This document shows, piece after piece, positions 8,578-17,018 of a DNA stretch of 64,000 nt (position 1 is the stretch's first letter; each line of letters opens with the position of its first letter). The DNA lies in assembly GCF_024218775.1 (NCBI RefSeq), contig NZ_CP100404.1, forward strand, positions 372,001 to 436,000, written 5' to 3'. A program made the position numbers and the translations under genes. The notes under the pieces were generated by a model. It had not been told where the DNA came from. It ran no database searches and saw only the letters and a program-made list of their open reading frames with translations. This stretch comes from Haloarcula marina (GTDB lineage: Archaea; Halobacteriota; Halobacteria; Halobacteriales; Haloarculaceae).

Positions 8578-9264
8578 CTATTCCGACAGTTCGTGAACGG
8601 TGACCCCGTCCTCGGTCCCGACGTAGACGGCGTCGGCGAGGCCGACGAACAGGCCGTGTTCGACGACGCCCGGGAGCGATGCGAGGTCCGCCGCCAGCGC
8701 GCCGGGGTCGGAAATCTCGCCGAACGCGCAGTCCAGCACGAGGTTGCCGTTGTCGGTGACGACCGGCCCGTCCTTGCGCTCGGCCCGGCGGAGGTCGGGG
8801 TCGCCGCCGAAGTCCCGGACCGACTCGGCGACGGTGGTCCGGGCGGACGGGAGCACTTCGAGTGGAACCGGGTACGACAGCGTCTCGGCCTCTTTGGTCG
8901 GGTCGGCGACGACGAGGAAGCGGTCGGCGCTCGCGTCGACGATTTTCTCGCGGGCGTGGGCCGCCCCGCCGCCTTTCACGAGGTCGCCGTCGGCCACCTC
9001 GTCGGCCCCGTCGATGGCGAGGTCGACGCTCGCCTCGTCGAGGTCGACGAGCGGGATGCCCGCCTCGCGGGCGAGTTCTCGGGACTGGAAGGAGGTCGGC
9101 ACGCCCGCCACGTCGAGTCCGGCGTCGACCTGGCGGCCGATGGCCCGGATGGCGTGGGCCGCGGTGCTCCCCGTTCCGAGACCGACGACCATGCCGTCCG
9201 CCACTTCCTCGGCCGCCGCCTCGCCCGCCGCGCGTTTCGCCGCGTCGGAACCGCCCTGTTTCAT
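8578..9264 (-). CDS. rpiA: ribose-5-phosphate isomerase A
   Basis: Interconverts ribose 5-phosphate and ribulose 5-phosphate. 228 residues from ATG 9264 (MKQGGSDAAKRAAGEAA); a frame extension of nine residues upstream is not supported. Family motifs are VVGLGTGSTAAHAI, the phosphate-binding loop, then VPTSFQS, DLAIDGADEVADG with the catalytic aspartate, and LVKGGGAAHAREKIV with the catalytic glutamate/lysine region. In haloarchaea, which lack an oxidative pentose phosphate pathway, this enzyme supplies ribose for nucleotides. Confidence 0.95.
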   Translation of the reverse strand: MKQGGSDAAKRAAGEAAAEEVADGMVVGLGTGSTAAHAIRAIGRQVDAGLDVAGVPTSFQSRELAREAGIPLVDLDEASVDLAIDGADEVADGDLVKGGGAAHAREKIVDASADRFLVVADPTKEAETLSYPVPLEVLPSARTTVAESVRDFGGDPDLRRAERKDGPVVTDNGNLVLDCAFGEISDPGALAADLASLPGVVEHGLFVGLADAVYVGTEDGVTVHELSE

Positions 9265-9323
9265 GTCCAGCAATGCCGCGGACGCGGACAAAACGTTTGT
9301 TGCTCGGTCCCGTTCTCTCGCCT

Positions 9324-9497
9324 ATGGAATGTACCTACTGCGGGTGCTCGGTCGAGGACCACGACCCGTTGTACCTCTCGCCGACACCGGCCGGCGACCC
9401 GACCGCGCAGTTCTGTAACTACGGCTGTCTCTCGGCCCACATCGACGAGGCTGACCTGACGACGGGGACGACCTGCCAGTGGTCGCCGGAGTCGTAG
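9324..9497 (+). CDS. small cysteine-rich zinc-binding protein
   Basis: 57 residues opening MECTYCGCSV and continuing to FCNYGCLSAH, giving C-x2-C and C-x3-C pairs that probably bind zinc. It closes TGTTCQWSPES. It is divergent from rpiA and 39 bases before the glmM-like gene. It belongs to the large set of short haloarchaeal cysteine-pair proteins. No function can be assigned. Confidence 0.7.
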   Translation: MECTYCGCSVEDHDPLYLSPTPAGDPTAQFCNYGCLSAHIDEADLTTGTTCQWSPES

Positions 9498-9507
9498 ACC
9501 CGATACG

Positions 9508-9513
9508 TTTTTT
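9508..9513 (+). terminator. T6 run after the small zinc-binding protein
   Basis: Six consecutive thymines lie 11 bases past the stop codon and 23 bases before the next ATG. This is a plausible U-tract terminator, although a role as part of the next promoter is not excluded. Confidence 0.35.
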
Positions 9514-9536
9514 CCGTCTCCCGACGCCTTGCGGGT

Positions 9537-10856
9537 ATGACACTGTTCGGGACGAGCGGTATCCGCGGCCCCGTGGGCGAGACGGTCACCGCCGACCTCG
9601 CGCTGTCGGTCGGGCGAGCGCTGGGCGTCGACAGCGACCGGGTCGTCGTCGGTCGGGACCCACGTGCGAGCGGCGAGTACCTCCAGTCGGCGCTGGTCGC
9701 TGGTCTGCGCGAGAGCGGGACCGACGTGGTCGACGTGGGCGTGGCGTCGACGCCGACGGTCGGGCGGGCGGTCGGGTGGCGCGACGCCGACGCGGGCGTC
9801 TCCGTCACCGCGAGCCACAACCCCCCGGAAGACAACGGCCTCAAACTGTGGCAACCCTCCGGACAGGCGTTCGACACCGAGCGCCGAGAGACTATCGAGG
9901 AGCGAATCGCCGCCGACGCCTTCGACCCTGCCGCGTGGGACGCCGTCGGCGCGCTGGACTCGTGGGACGCCCGCGCCCGTCACGCCGAGGCGCTCCGGGC
10001 CGAAGTCGACGGCGACTCGCTGGACCGCCACGTGATAGTGGACGTGGGCAACGGGGCCGGGGGTGTCACCGTCGGCGTCCTCCAGTCGCTCGGGTGTCGC
10101 GTCGAGACGCTGAACGCCCAACAGGACGGCGCGTTCCCGGGCCGCCCGAGCGAACCGACGCCGGAGAACTGCCAGTCGCTGGCGACGCTGGTGGCCCAGT
10201 CGGACGCCGACGTGGGCATCGCCCACGACGGGGACGCCGACCGGATGCGAGCGGTGGCGGCCGACGGCACGTATCTGACCGGCGACGCTCTCTTGGCGCT
10301 GTTCGCGCGGGACGCCGCCGACCCCGGCGAGCGAGTGGCCGTCCCCGTGGACACGAGTCTCGCCGTCGCGGACTACCTCGCGGAGATAGACGTGGACGTG
10401 GAGTACACCCCGGTCGGTGACGTGTACGTCGCGGAGGCGGCCAGCGAACCGGGCGTCGCCTTCGGCGGCGAACCCAGCGGCGCGTGGATTTGGCCCGACC
10501 GGACGCTGTGTCCCGACGGCCCGTTGGCGGCGATTCGGGCCGTCGCGCTCGACGCCGAGCGACCGCTGGCCGACAGACTCGCGGACGTGCCGACCTACCC
10601 CATCCGCCGGGACAGCGTCGAGGTTGCCGAGAAGGGCGCGGTCATGGACCGCGTTCGAGCGCAAGTCGCCGAGACGTACGACGACGTGACGACCTTAGAC
10701 GGCGTCCGCGTGGACCTCGGGGACGCGTGGTTCCTCCTGCGAGCGAGCGGGACCCAGTCGCTGGTTCGGGTCACCGCCGAGGCGAGAGACGCCGACCGGG
10801 CCGACGCGGTGCTGTCGACGGCGCGAGACCTGTTGGCCGACGCGCGGTCGGCGTAG
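9537..10856 (+). CDS. glmM: phosphoglucosamine mutase-like alpha-D-phosphohexomutase
   Basis: 439 residues of the same superfamily as the mutase at 5332-6720, but opening MTLFGTSGIRG like GlmM. The phosphoserine loop is TASHNPPEDNG and the metal loop is HDGDADRMR. The sugar loop is GGEPSGAWI, consistent with glucosamine-type enzymes where the second glutamate is replaced. The phosphate loop reads RASGTQSLVR, where GTEP is normal, so an invariant Glu-Pro pair is changed to Gln-Ser. The likely role is glucosamine-6-P to glucosamine-1-P for UDP-GlcNAc and surface glycans. Confidence 0.87.
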   Translation: MTLFGTSGIRGPVGETVTADLALSVGRALGVDSDRVVVGRDPRASGEYLQSALVAGLRESGTDVVDVGVASTPTVGRAVGWRDADAGVSVTASHNPPEDNGLKLWQPSGQAFDTERRETIEERIAADAFDPAAWDAVGALDSWDARARHAEALRAEVDGDSLDRHVIVDVGNGAGGVTVGVLQSLGCRVETLNAQQDGAFPGRPSEPTPENCQSLATLVAQSDADVGIAHDGDADRMRAVAADGTYLTGDALLALFARDAADPGERVAVPVDTSLAVADYLAEIDVDVEYTPVGDVYVAEAASEPGVAFGGEPSGAWIWPDRTLCPDGPLAAIRAVALDAERPLADRLADVPTYPIRRDSVEVAEKGAVMDRVRAQVAETYDDVTTLDGVRVDLGDAWFLLRASGTQSLVRVTAEARDADRADAVLSTARDLLADARSA

Positions 10857-10914
10857 GCGCTCGCGGCGCTCGGGACCCACCGCGATTCGAGAGAGAAAGG
10901 TGTGGTTACGTCCG

Positions 10915-11073
10915 TTACCGTCGCCGCGTCGACCGGGCCTCCCGGACGCTGGCCCCGTCGCGAATCTTGTCTTCGCACTGCGGGCAGACCCGTGGCTTGT
11001 CGACCCCGTTTGGCGTAAAGACACGCGCGTAATCCGCCGTTACAAAATTACCACAGTTCTGGCATTCCGGCAT
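10915..11073 (-). CDS. small CPxC zinc-finger protein (DUF7563-like)
   Basis: 52 residues, MPECQNCGNFVTADYARVF opening and VCPQCEDKIRDGAS following, so one four-cysteine zinc site. It is a paralogue of the protein at 7070-7219. The arginine-rich tail (REARSTRRR) could contact nucleic acid. It converges with the glmM-like gene, with 58 bases between the two stops. Confidence 0.75.
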   Translation of the reverse strand: MPECQNCGNFVTADYARVFTPNGVDKPRVCPQCEDKIRDGASVREARSTRRR

Positions 11074-11160
11074 ACAGGTGTCGATGACGGGCTATACCGT
11101 CTTAATGGTTGGCACTTTGGTAATTGGTGGCATACCAAATTCGCCGTGTGCGTACCCCGC

Positions 11161-11739
11161 TCAGAACTCGCTGGTGACGGTGCCGTCTTCCCCGAGTTCG
11201 ACGACGCCGTCGAACAGGTCCCGGAACGCCGTGACGGTGTCCTCGTCGTGGACGCCCTCCGCGAGGTGGAACATCCCGACGGCGTCGTACTGGTCTAAGA
11301 GTTCGAGGATGTCCTCGACGGCCGCGAGCGCCCGTTCCTCGTCGGCGTAGTAGATGAGTTCGGTCAGCGAGTCGAAACTCACGCGGAGCTTGCCGTCGTG
11401 TTCGCGCAGGAACGCCTCCGTCTCCTCGACGATGCCCGCCGTGTCGTCGGGTGCGGAGGCGTAGCGGACGTTCTCGGACTGCCGTCGGGTGTAGCCCCGT
11501 TCGACAGAGAGCGTGTCGAGAATCGTCGCCGAGTCCTCGTCGACTTCGTAGTACTCCAACTTCTGTTTGACCTCGCGAGCGGTCGTCCGGGTCGAGATGA
11601 CCAGCATCGCGTCGGTGTCTGTCGAGAGGAAGTCCGTGTCCAGTCGGTCCGTCTCGCCGGTACTCGGGTGCAACAAGAGGATACCGGTCCCGCCCTCGAC
11701 GGTGTCTGGCGTGTTGTCGATGGCCAGCGTATACTCCAT
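11161..11739 (-). CDS. RecA-superfamily-like protein without a proper Walker A (haloarchaeal HTR-like/DUF7504 type)
   Basis: 192 residues. The general layout is that of the KaiC/RAD55-like proteins numerous in haloarchaea: strand-helix units, the TRTTAREV segment, a switch-like LRVSFDSLTELIYYADEE and a final VVELGEDGTVTSEF edge. The place of the P-loop reads GGTGILLLHPSTGETD, lacking GxxxxGK(S/T), so it is probably not an ATPase. It may act as a regulatory partner. It lies upstream of no operon partner except the membrane protein at 11785, 45 bases away on the same strand. Confidence 0.6.
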   Translation of the reverse strand: MEYTLAIDNTPDTVEGGTGILLLHPSTGETDRLDTDFLSTDTDAMLVISTRTTAREVKQKLEYYEVDEDSATILDTLSVERGYTRRQSENVRYASAPDDTAGIVEETEAFLREHDGKLRVSFDSLTELIYYADEERALAAVEDILELLDQYDAVGMFHLAEGVHDEDTVTAFRDLFDGVVELGEDGTVTSEF

Positions 11740-11784
11740 ATACGCGCCAAAGCGGGGCGACAGTCATTAAGTCTGCGGGTATCG

Positions 11785-12225
11785 TCAGAACACGCTGTCC
11801 GCCGTCGCGGCCCCGACGACGCTGAACATCGCGCCGACGGAGACGGCTTTCAGCGTCGTCACGGCGAGTTCCGTTGTCGTCGGGTCGGGGAGGATACCGC
11901 CCTCGACGAGGAACGCCTCGGGTGCGGTGAACACCATCGCGAGGACGGCCACCGACCCGAAGGAGACGGTCATCAGCGAGACGAAGCGGACGGGGACGCC
12001 GCCGACTTCGGCCTCTCGGTCGATGTCCCGGTCCACGTCGGCCTTGTACAGTGCCCCGTAGCCGATGGCGAAGACGATGGTGGCGACGAGTCCGGCGTGG
12101 TACGTCGTCATATTCGCCGCCAGCACCCACACCTCCTCGGTGACGACGAACGGGCCAGCCAGCAGGAATCCTCCCACGACCTGCTGGGCGGTGTCCGCGA
12201 CTCGATAGCGGCGGCGGCGTCGCAT
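11785..12225 (-). CDS. DUF2391 family integral membrane protein
   Basis: 146 residues with four predicted membrane segments: about residues 16-36, 43-63, 80-101 and 119-143. They are separated by short charged loops (KADVDRDIDREAEVG between segments 2 and 3). The arginine-rich N-terminus (MRRRRRYR) fixes a cytoplasmic N-end. The role is unknown. It may be cotranscribed with the RecA-like gene 45 bases downstream. Confidence 0.7.
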   Translation of the reverse strand: MRRRRRYRVADTAQQVVGGFLLAGPFVVTEEVWVLAANMTTYHAGLVATIVFAIGYGALYKADVDRDIDREAEVGGVPVRFVSLMTVSFGSVAVLAMVFTAPEAFLVEGGILPDPTTTELAVTTLKAVSVGAMFSVVGAATADSVF

Positions 12226-12311
12226 ACCTGTCTCTCGTCCGTCCTGTCGGATAACGTTCTCGCCTCGTCGCCCATCGAAGGGTGTTTGGCCGGCCCCGAC
12301 GCACTGAGACC

Positions 12312-12989
12312 ATGAGCGTCAGCGACGAGTTCGACGACTGGGCGGCCCGCGGGAAAGACCGCGGGATGGAGGACCGCCACTGGCACACGGCCAAACACGT
12401 CCTCGCGCGGATGCCCGTCGAAGCGGGCGACACCGTCCTCGACTTGGGGTGTGGCAGCGGGTACGCGGGCCGCGCCCTCAAGGAGACGAAGGACGCGGGT
12501 CGGGCCTACGGTATCGACGCCTCGCCGGCGATGGCCGAGAACGCGCGGTCGTACACCGACGACCCCGACGTGGGCTTTCTCGTCGGGGACTTCGAACGCC
12601 TCCCGTTCGAGTCCGACAGCGTCGACCACTGCTTCTCGATGGAGGCGTTCTACTACGCGAGCGACCCTCACGCCGTCCTCGGCGAGGTGGCCCGCGTCCT
12701 GCGCCCCGGCGGCACGTTCCACTGCGCCGTGAACTACTACGAGGAGAACGTGCACTCGCACGCGTGGGACGACCTCGTCGACGTGCCGATGACTCGCTGG
12801 AGCGCCGCCGAGTACCGCCGGGCCTTCCGGGAGGCGGGCCTCTCGGTCGCGGTCCAGGACAACGTCCCCGACCGCGACATCGAGATTCCGCCCGCCAGCG
12901 AGTTCCCGACCGACGACTGGGAGACCCGCGAGGCGATGGTCGAACGCTACCGGGAGTACGGCACGCTGGTCACCGTCGGCGTCGTCTGA
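12312..12989 (+). CDS. class I SAM-dependent methyltransferase
   Basis: 225 residues starting MSVSDEFDDWAARGKDRG. The SAM site is clear: motif I VLDLGCGSGYAGRAL, acidic motif II YGIDASPAM, then VGDFERLPFESDSVDHCFSM and the post-motif EVARVLRPGGTFHCAVNYY. The pattern resembles the UbiE/Coq5 group, but the acceptor substrate is unknown. It is a single gene ahead of the AI-2E-type permease, from which a T-rich tract at about 13022-13026 separates it. Confidence 0.88.
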   Translation: MSVSDEFDDWAARGKDRGMEDRHWHTAKHVLARMPVEAGDTVLDLGCGSGYAGRALKETKDAGRAYGIDASPAMAENARSYTDDPDVGFLVGDFERLPFESDSVDHCFSMEAFYYASDPHAVLGEVARVLRPGGTFHCAVNYYEENVHSHAWDDLVDVPMTRWSAAEYRRAFREAGLSVAVQDNVPDRDIEIPPASEFPTDDWETREAMVERYREYGTLVTVGVV

Positions 12990-13050
12990 TTCGTTTCGCT
13001 GAATTGTCAGTTGTAGGAACGTTTTTCCCGTCCGATTGGAAATTCAGGCC

Positions 13051-14079
13051 GTGGTCACTCGACAGCGGCGGTACGTACTCGCCGGTCTGCTCGTCCTTTT
13101 GGGCAGTCTCACCACGGTCCTGCTGTTCAGCGTCTTAGCGACCGTCTTCTTCGCCATCACCGTCGCGTACGTCCTGTTCCCGCTCTCGGCGTGGTTCGTC
13201 GACCAGGGACTTCCGAAACGCGTCGCCGCGGGCCTGACGACGGTCATCGCGTTCGTCGGCGGGTCGGCTATCCTCGTCCCGCCGGTGGCGGTGCTGTACC
13301 TGCGACGACGCGACCTCTTTCGCTTCTTGCTCGAACTGCCGGAGACCATCACTATCGCGTTCGGGGAGATGCGGTACACCGTCGACATCCAGTCGACGCT
13401 GGTGGGCGCGCGGACCGTCCTCGCCGACGTGGCGGTCGGCCTCGCCAGCGAGACGCCCATCATCGCACTGAAAGTCGTCCTGTTCACCATCCTCGTCTAC
13501 GCGATGCTGTGGCGGCCGAGCGCTCCGGGGCGGGTGGTGTACCGGACCATCCCACAGCAGTACCACGACGTGGTAACGCGGTTTCACGAACGCCTGCGCG
13601 GGACGCTGTACGCCATCTACGTCTTGCAGGCGGCGACGGCCTTCGGCACCTTCCTCGTCGCGTGGGCCGTCTTCGCGGTGTTGGGGTATCGGGGGGCGTT
13701 CGCGCTGGCCGTCGTCGCGGGCATCCTCCAGTTCATCCCCGTCGTCGGCCCGAGCGTCGTCGTCCTCGCCATCGCCGCCGCGGAGGTGGTCGTGGGCGAC
13801 GTGGTCGGGGCGGTGCTCATCGCCGTCCTCGGCCTCGTTCTCGTCGGCTTCCTCCCCGACGCCGTCATCCGGCCCCGACTCGCCCGATACACGACCGGGA
13901 TGCCCGCCAGCCTCTACTTCGTGGGCTTCACCGGCGGGGTGCTGTCGCTGGGGCTGGTCGGGTTCATCGCCGGACCGGTCCTCGTGGCCATGTTGGTCGA
14001 GGCGGCGGACCTGTTGGCCGCCGAGCGCGGGCCGGAAGAGCAAGTGCTCGTCGACGATGACGGCGGCCAGCGCGGGTGA
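13051..14079 (+). CDS. AI-2E/PerM-family transporter
   Basis: About 342 residues from GTG 13051 (VVTRQRRYVLAGLLVLLG); a TTG at 13036 in the same frame is possible but weaker. Polytopic: an N-terminal pair of membrane helices, a third at about 65-85, a soluble amphipathic stretch at about 90-145, and a C-terminal bundle of five. The family core GILQFIPVVGPSVVVLAIA and the later LPDAVIRPRLARYTTGMP are visible. Members move small molecules or sodium/protons; the substrate is not known here. It converges with the sulfurtransferase gene, whose stop abuts its own. Confidence 0.85.
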   Translation: MVTRQRRYVLAGLLVLLGSLTTVLLFSVLATVFFAITVAYVLFPLSAWFVDQGLPKRVAAGLTTVIAFVGGSAILVPPVAVLYLRRRDLFRFLLELPETITIAFGEMRYTVDIQSTLVGARTVLADVAVGLASETPIIALKVVLFTILVYAMLWRPSAPGRVVYRTIPQQYHDVVTRFHERLRGTLYAIYVLQAATAFGTFLVAWAVFAVLGYRGAFALAVVAGILQFIPVVGPSVVVLAIAAAEVVVGDVVGAVLIAVLGLVLVGFLPDAVIRPRLARYTTGMPASLYFVGFTGGVLSLGLVGFIAGPVLVAMLVEAADLLAAERGPEEQVLVDDDGGQRG

Positions 14080-14868
14080 TTACTCCCCGACTCCGCCCGT
14101 CTCCAGCGGTCGGTCCTCGGCCTCCCACGCTGTCAGGCTTCCCTCGTAGAACGCGACGTTCTCGAAGCCCAGATGCCGGAGAACGACGTAGGTGTGGCTG
14201 ATGCGCCGGGCGGTGTTGCAGTAGAGGACGACGCGCTTCTCGGGGACGACGCCCACCGATTCGAGGACCGAGAGGGCGTCCTCGCGCGGGAGCAGGCCGC
14301 GGGTCTCGTCGTCGACGAGTTCCCGCCAGTCCAAGAGGACCGCACCGGGGATGTGGCCCGCTGCGTACTCCTCGTCCTCGCGGGTGTCGACGACGACGGC
14401 GTCGGGGTCGTCCGTGGCCGCGGCGACAGCGTCGGCGTCGACCAGCGGCGTCGCCTCGGGCGGCGAGACGGCGTACGTCGTCGGGTCGATTTCGGGCGCT
14501 TCGCTCGTCGTCTCGCGTTCGAGTTGCCAACTGGAGAAGTCGCCGTCGAGTAAGTGGAGATTCGCGGGGTCGTGTCCCAGCAGTTCCGCCGTCACGAGAA
14601 AGCGCGCGGCGAAGACGCCGTGATGGTCGTCGTAGGCGAGGACGTCGCTGTCGGCGGTGATGCCCGCCTCGCCGAGTAGGTTGGCCCACTCGGACTCGCT
14701 CGGCAACATCCCCTCGCCGCCGGACCCGGTCCGGAACCGGTCGAACGGGACGCTCACCGCACCCGGCAGGTGGCCGAGGCCGTCGTACTCCCACCCGTCG
14801 CGCACGTCGACGAGTCGCAGGTCCGCCAGGTTGTCGGCGACCCACGACGCGGAGACGATATCTGTCAT
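14080..14868 (-). CDS. tssB: thiosulfate sulfurtransferase (two-domain rhodanese)
   Basis: 262 residues with two rhodanese domains (about 1-120 and 140-258). The C-terminal domain carries the active-site cysteine loop VVLYCNTARRISH. The N-terminal domain (DVRDGWEYDGLGHLPGA) has the CH2A-type DxR signature but lacks the catalytic loop cysteine, reading LAYDDHHGV there. It transfers sulfane sulfur from thiosulfate to an acceptor such as cyanide or a thiol. It is divergent from a second rhodanese at 15135. The symbol follows haloarchaeal usage for such paired genes. Confidence 0.9.
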   Translation of the reverse strand: MTDIVSASWVADNLADLRLVDVRDGWEYDGLGHLPGAVSVPFDRFRTGSGGEGMLPSESEWANLLGEAGITADSDVLAYDDHHGVFAARFLVTAELLGHDPANLHLLDGDFSSWQLERETTSEAPEIDPTTYAVSPPEATPLVDADAVAAATDDPDAVVVDTREDEEYAAGHIPGAVLLDWRELVDDETRGLLPREDALSVLESVGVVPEKRVVLYCNTARRISHTYVVLRHLGFENVAFYEGSLTAWEAEDRPLETGGVGE

Positions 14869-15098
14869 TGGCCGCCCGTTTCCGCTCCGCCCGCTTGAAG
14901 ACTCGCATCACGGGCGGTCGAAGGTGGCGGCAACTGTTGCCGAATATATCTCCGCGGGACAGACGAAGGGTGACAGTGCGCTCGCCCTCCCCGTGTTGGG
15001 ATAGCGGCCGTGATATTCGGTCACGTGACACAGTCGTGTAGTAGGGGCAACATATGCCGTCAGGGGGGAGGAGTGGCCGTACATGCCGCCATTCGTGG

Positions 15099-15107
15099 TA
15101 ATATATG
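15099..15107 (+). promoter_or_regulatory. TATA box of tssA
   Basis: TAATATATG, 28-36 bases upstream of the ATG at 15135, within the 266-base divergent region between the two sulfurtransferases. This indicates a leaderless or very short-leader transcript. Confidence 0.65.
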
Positions 15108-15134
15108 GGTGGTAACCCAATGGGATAACGCACA

Positions 15135-15989
15135 ATGACTGATTACGCCAACGACGTGCTCGTCTCGGCCGACTGGGTCAGCGAGCATCTGGACGAGTTC
15201 CAGAGCGACGACGCCGCCCACCGTCTCGTAGAGGTGGACGTCGACACGGAACTGTACGACGAGAGCCACATCCCCGGTGCCATCGGCTTCAACTGGGAGA
15301 CACAACTGCAGGACCAGACCACACGCGACATCCTCACGAAAGAGGACTTCGAGGACCTGCTGGGTTCGCACGGCATCAGCGAGGACTCCACCGTCGTCCT
15401 GTACGGTGACAACTCCAACTGGTTCGCCGCCTACACCTACTGGCAGTTCAAGTACTACGGTCACGACGACGTGAAACTGCTCGACGGCGGCCGCGAGTAC
15501 TGGGTCGAGAACGACTACGAACTCACCGACGAAGTGCCCGAGTTCGACGCCGTCGACTACGAGGCGGCCGGACCGCGCGAGTCCCTCCGCGCCTACCGCG
15601 AGGACGTCGAGAACGCCATCGAGCGCGAACTGCCCCTCGTCGACGTTCGCTCGCCCGAGGAGTTCTCCGGCGAGATTCTCGCACCCCCGGGACTGCAGGA
15701 GACGGCCCAGCGCGGCGGCCACGTCCCCGGCGCGAAGAACATCTCGTGGGCGGCCGTGACCAACGACGACGGCACGTTCAAGACCCGCGACGAACTCGAA
15801 GCACTCTACGCCGAGGAAGGCATCGACGGTGACTCTACCGTCGTCGCCTACTGCCGCATCGGCGAGCGCTCCTCCGTCGCCTGGTTCGCGCTCCACGAAC
15901 TGCTCGGCTACGACGACGCCATCAACTACGACGGGTCGTGGACCGAGTGGGGCAACCTCGTCGGCGCGCCCATCGAGAAGGGCAACTAA
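15135..15989 (+). CDS. tssA: thiosulfate sulfurtransferase (two-domain rhodanese)
   Basis: 284 residues. The C-terminal rhodanese domain has the catalytic loop VVAYCRIGERSS, the typical CRxGxRS form, while the N-terminal domain has VVLYGDNSNWF in the equivalent place and so is inactive. DVRSPEEFSGEIL is the second-domain signature. Codon use is strongly biased to C-ending codons, suggesting high expression. It is paired head-to-head with tssB. The last six codons, including the stop, are part of an 18-base direct repeat. Confidence 0.92.
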   Translation: MTDYANDVLVSADWVSEHLDEFQSDDAAHRLVEVDVDTELYDESHIPGAIGFNWETQLQDQTTRDILTKEDFEDLLGSHGISEDSTVVLYGDNSNWFAAYTYWQFKYYGHDDVKLLDGGREYWVENDYELTDEVPEFDAVDYEAAGPRESLRAYREDVENAIERELPLVDVRSPEEFSGEILAPPGLQETAQRGGHVPGAKNISWAAVTNDDGTFKTRDELEALYAEEGIDGDSTVVAYCRIGERSSVAWFALHELLGYDDAINYDGSWTEWGNLVGAPIEKGN

Positions 15990-15992
15990 GCC
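15975..15992 (+). repeat. 18-base direct repeat, copy 1 (3' end of tssA)
   Basis: GAGAAGGGCAACTAAGCC spans the last codons and the stop of tssA. An exact second copy lies at 16103-16120, so 128 bases (start to start) separate them. Confidence 0.85.
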
Positions 15993-16220
15993 ACCGAGCG
16001 TTTCAGCGCGAGGTCGTAGTTCCCTTCTCGCAGAGAAAGGCGAGGCTGAGTACGCGTAGCGCACGAAGCCTCGAATCGAAACGGCGACCGTCGGGAGCCG
16101 TGGAGAAGGGCAACTAAGCCGCCTTCGCATCTCTGTATTCTTTCGATGCCCGCCCGGATAGCCGCGGCGCTCGGCGGTCCTCGACCGTGGATTGAATAAT
16201 CTGCGTCCCCGAGTACGAGT
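15993..16220. other. intergenic region with small inverted repeat
   Basis: It contains the segment between the 18-base repeats, including an inverted pair CGAGGCT near 16031-16038 and AGCCTCG near 16055-16062 that could form a hairpin. No convincing coding sequence is seen. Confidence 0.4.
16103..16120 (+). repeat. 18-base direct repeat, copy 2
   Basis: An exact copy of the repeat at 15975-15992, here outside any gene. The following bases (gcc versus acc) keep two of three positions. Confidence 0.85.
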
Positions 16221-16505
16221 GTGGACAGACAGGAACTCGAAGCGGCGCTGCGCGAGGCGTTCGACGGCGCGGACGAACCGGTGAGCGTCGTCGCGCGGCA
16301 AGCCCGGGACTTGGCCGAGGCGGGGCAGTTCGACGCCGACTTCGACGGCGAACTGACCGTCGACACCGTCCTCGACAACCTGCGGGACGCCCCCGAGGGC
16401 TACTCGCTCGTCGAGCGATGGAACTGGTGGTTGGGGGCGCTGGACCTCTCGCACGGGGGATACGCCCGCTTCAGCGTCCGCCCGGACGTGGACACGCACT
16501 CGTAG
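16221..16505 (+). CDS. conserved-looking haloarchaeal hypothetical protein
   Basis: 94 residues from GTG 16221. Mostly helical at the N-terminus (DRQELEAALREAFDG, SVVARQARDLAEAG), followed by an unusual tryptophan-rich core VERWNWWLGALDLSHGGYARF. No signal peptide, membrane segment or metal motif. I do not recognise the family. The coding call rests on codon bias and the lack of competing frames. Confidence 0.6.
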   Translation: MDRQELEAALREAFDGADEPVSVVARQARDLAEAGQFDADFDGELTVDTVLDNLRDAPEGYSLVERWNWWLGALDLSHGGYARFSVRPDVDTHS

Positions 16506-16547
16506 CGGTCGCTCCCGAGAACGTTCGAAGCGGGACCGCGATGCCAG

Positions 16548-16667
16548 TCAGAATACGCTGAGTCCGTGTGCCTCTCGTGCGTGTTCGAGGAGGGCCTCCG
16601 TCGTCTCGAACTGCTCACCGCAGGTGCACGTGTGGTACGTCGTCGGTGTCTGCTGGCGTGTCGCCAT
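16548..16667 (-). CDS. very small C2H2-like zinc-finger protein
   Basis: 39 residues: MATRQQTPTTYHTCTCGEQF, then a helix ending LEHAREAHGL. C-x-C followed by H-x4-H fits a single C2H2-type zinc finger. An A/T-rich stretch (16687-16700) that can serve as a TATA element lies about 20-33 bases upstream. Many such mini-proteins in haloarchaea are expressed and conserved. The role is unknown. Confidence 0.65.
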   Translation of the reverse strand: MATRQQTPTTYHTCTCGEQFETTEALLEHAREAHGLSVF

Positions 16668-17018
16668 GACAGTTTCATCTTACTGCTAATACATAATAAT
16701 TGTTTGTGTGAGAAAGCTCACCGTGGCACAAACGACACTGTAACATGGTACTAGTACGCACACCTTATCGGCCAGGCACCGTCGTCTCGATACTGTTGGC
16801 CGAGTCACACTTTTGCCCGTTGCGAACCCCTCTCGGTATGAACGCACGACTCCGCTCGCTGTTCGCATCGGTCGGCGTCGACGAGGACACCCTTCCGTCG
16901 GCGTGAGTCGGCCGCGACCCCCGGACGCAGCGACTGCTGAACTATCTAATTTCGCACGCTCTCCCCATAGAATCATACGGCTGGAGTCCTGAGTTACCGT
17001 CGATACCACGGACGGACT
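16668..17018. other. 351-base gap with hairpin and a doubtful mini-ORF
   Basis: It holds the A/T-rich promoter of the 39-residue zinc finger and an imperfect hairpin at 16702-16733 (GTTTGTG paired with CACAAAC, with an inner TGAG/CTCA). A 22-codon ORF at 16839-16907 (MNARLRSLFASVG onward) follows. I see no promoter clearly assigned to the histidine kinase that follows. Confidence 0.45.

Noticed and set aside
16839-16907. A 22-codon ORF MNARLRSLFASVG onward
   Set aside because: A good start, but too short and without a clear promoter or homologue. It could be a gene remnant; left out of the features as a gene.
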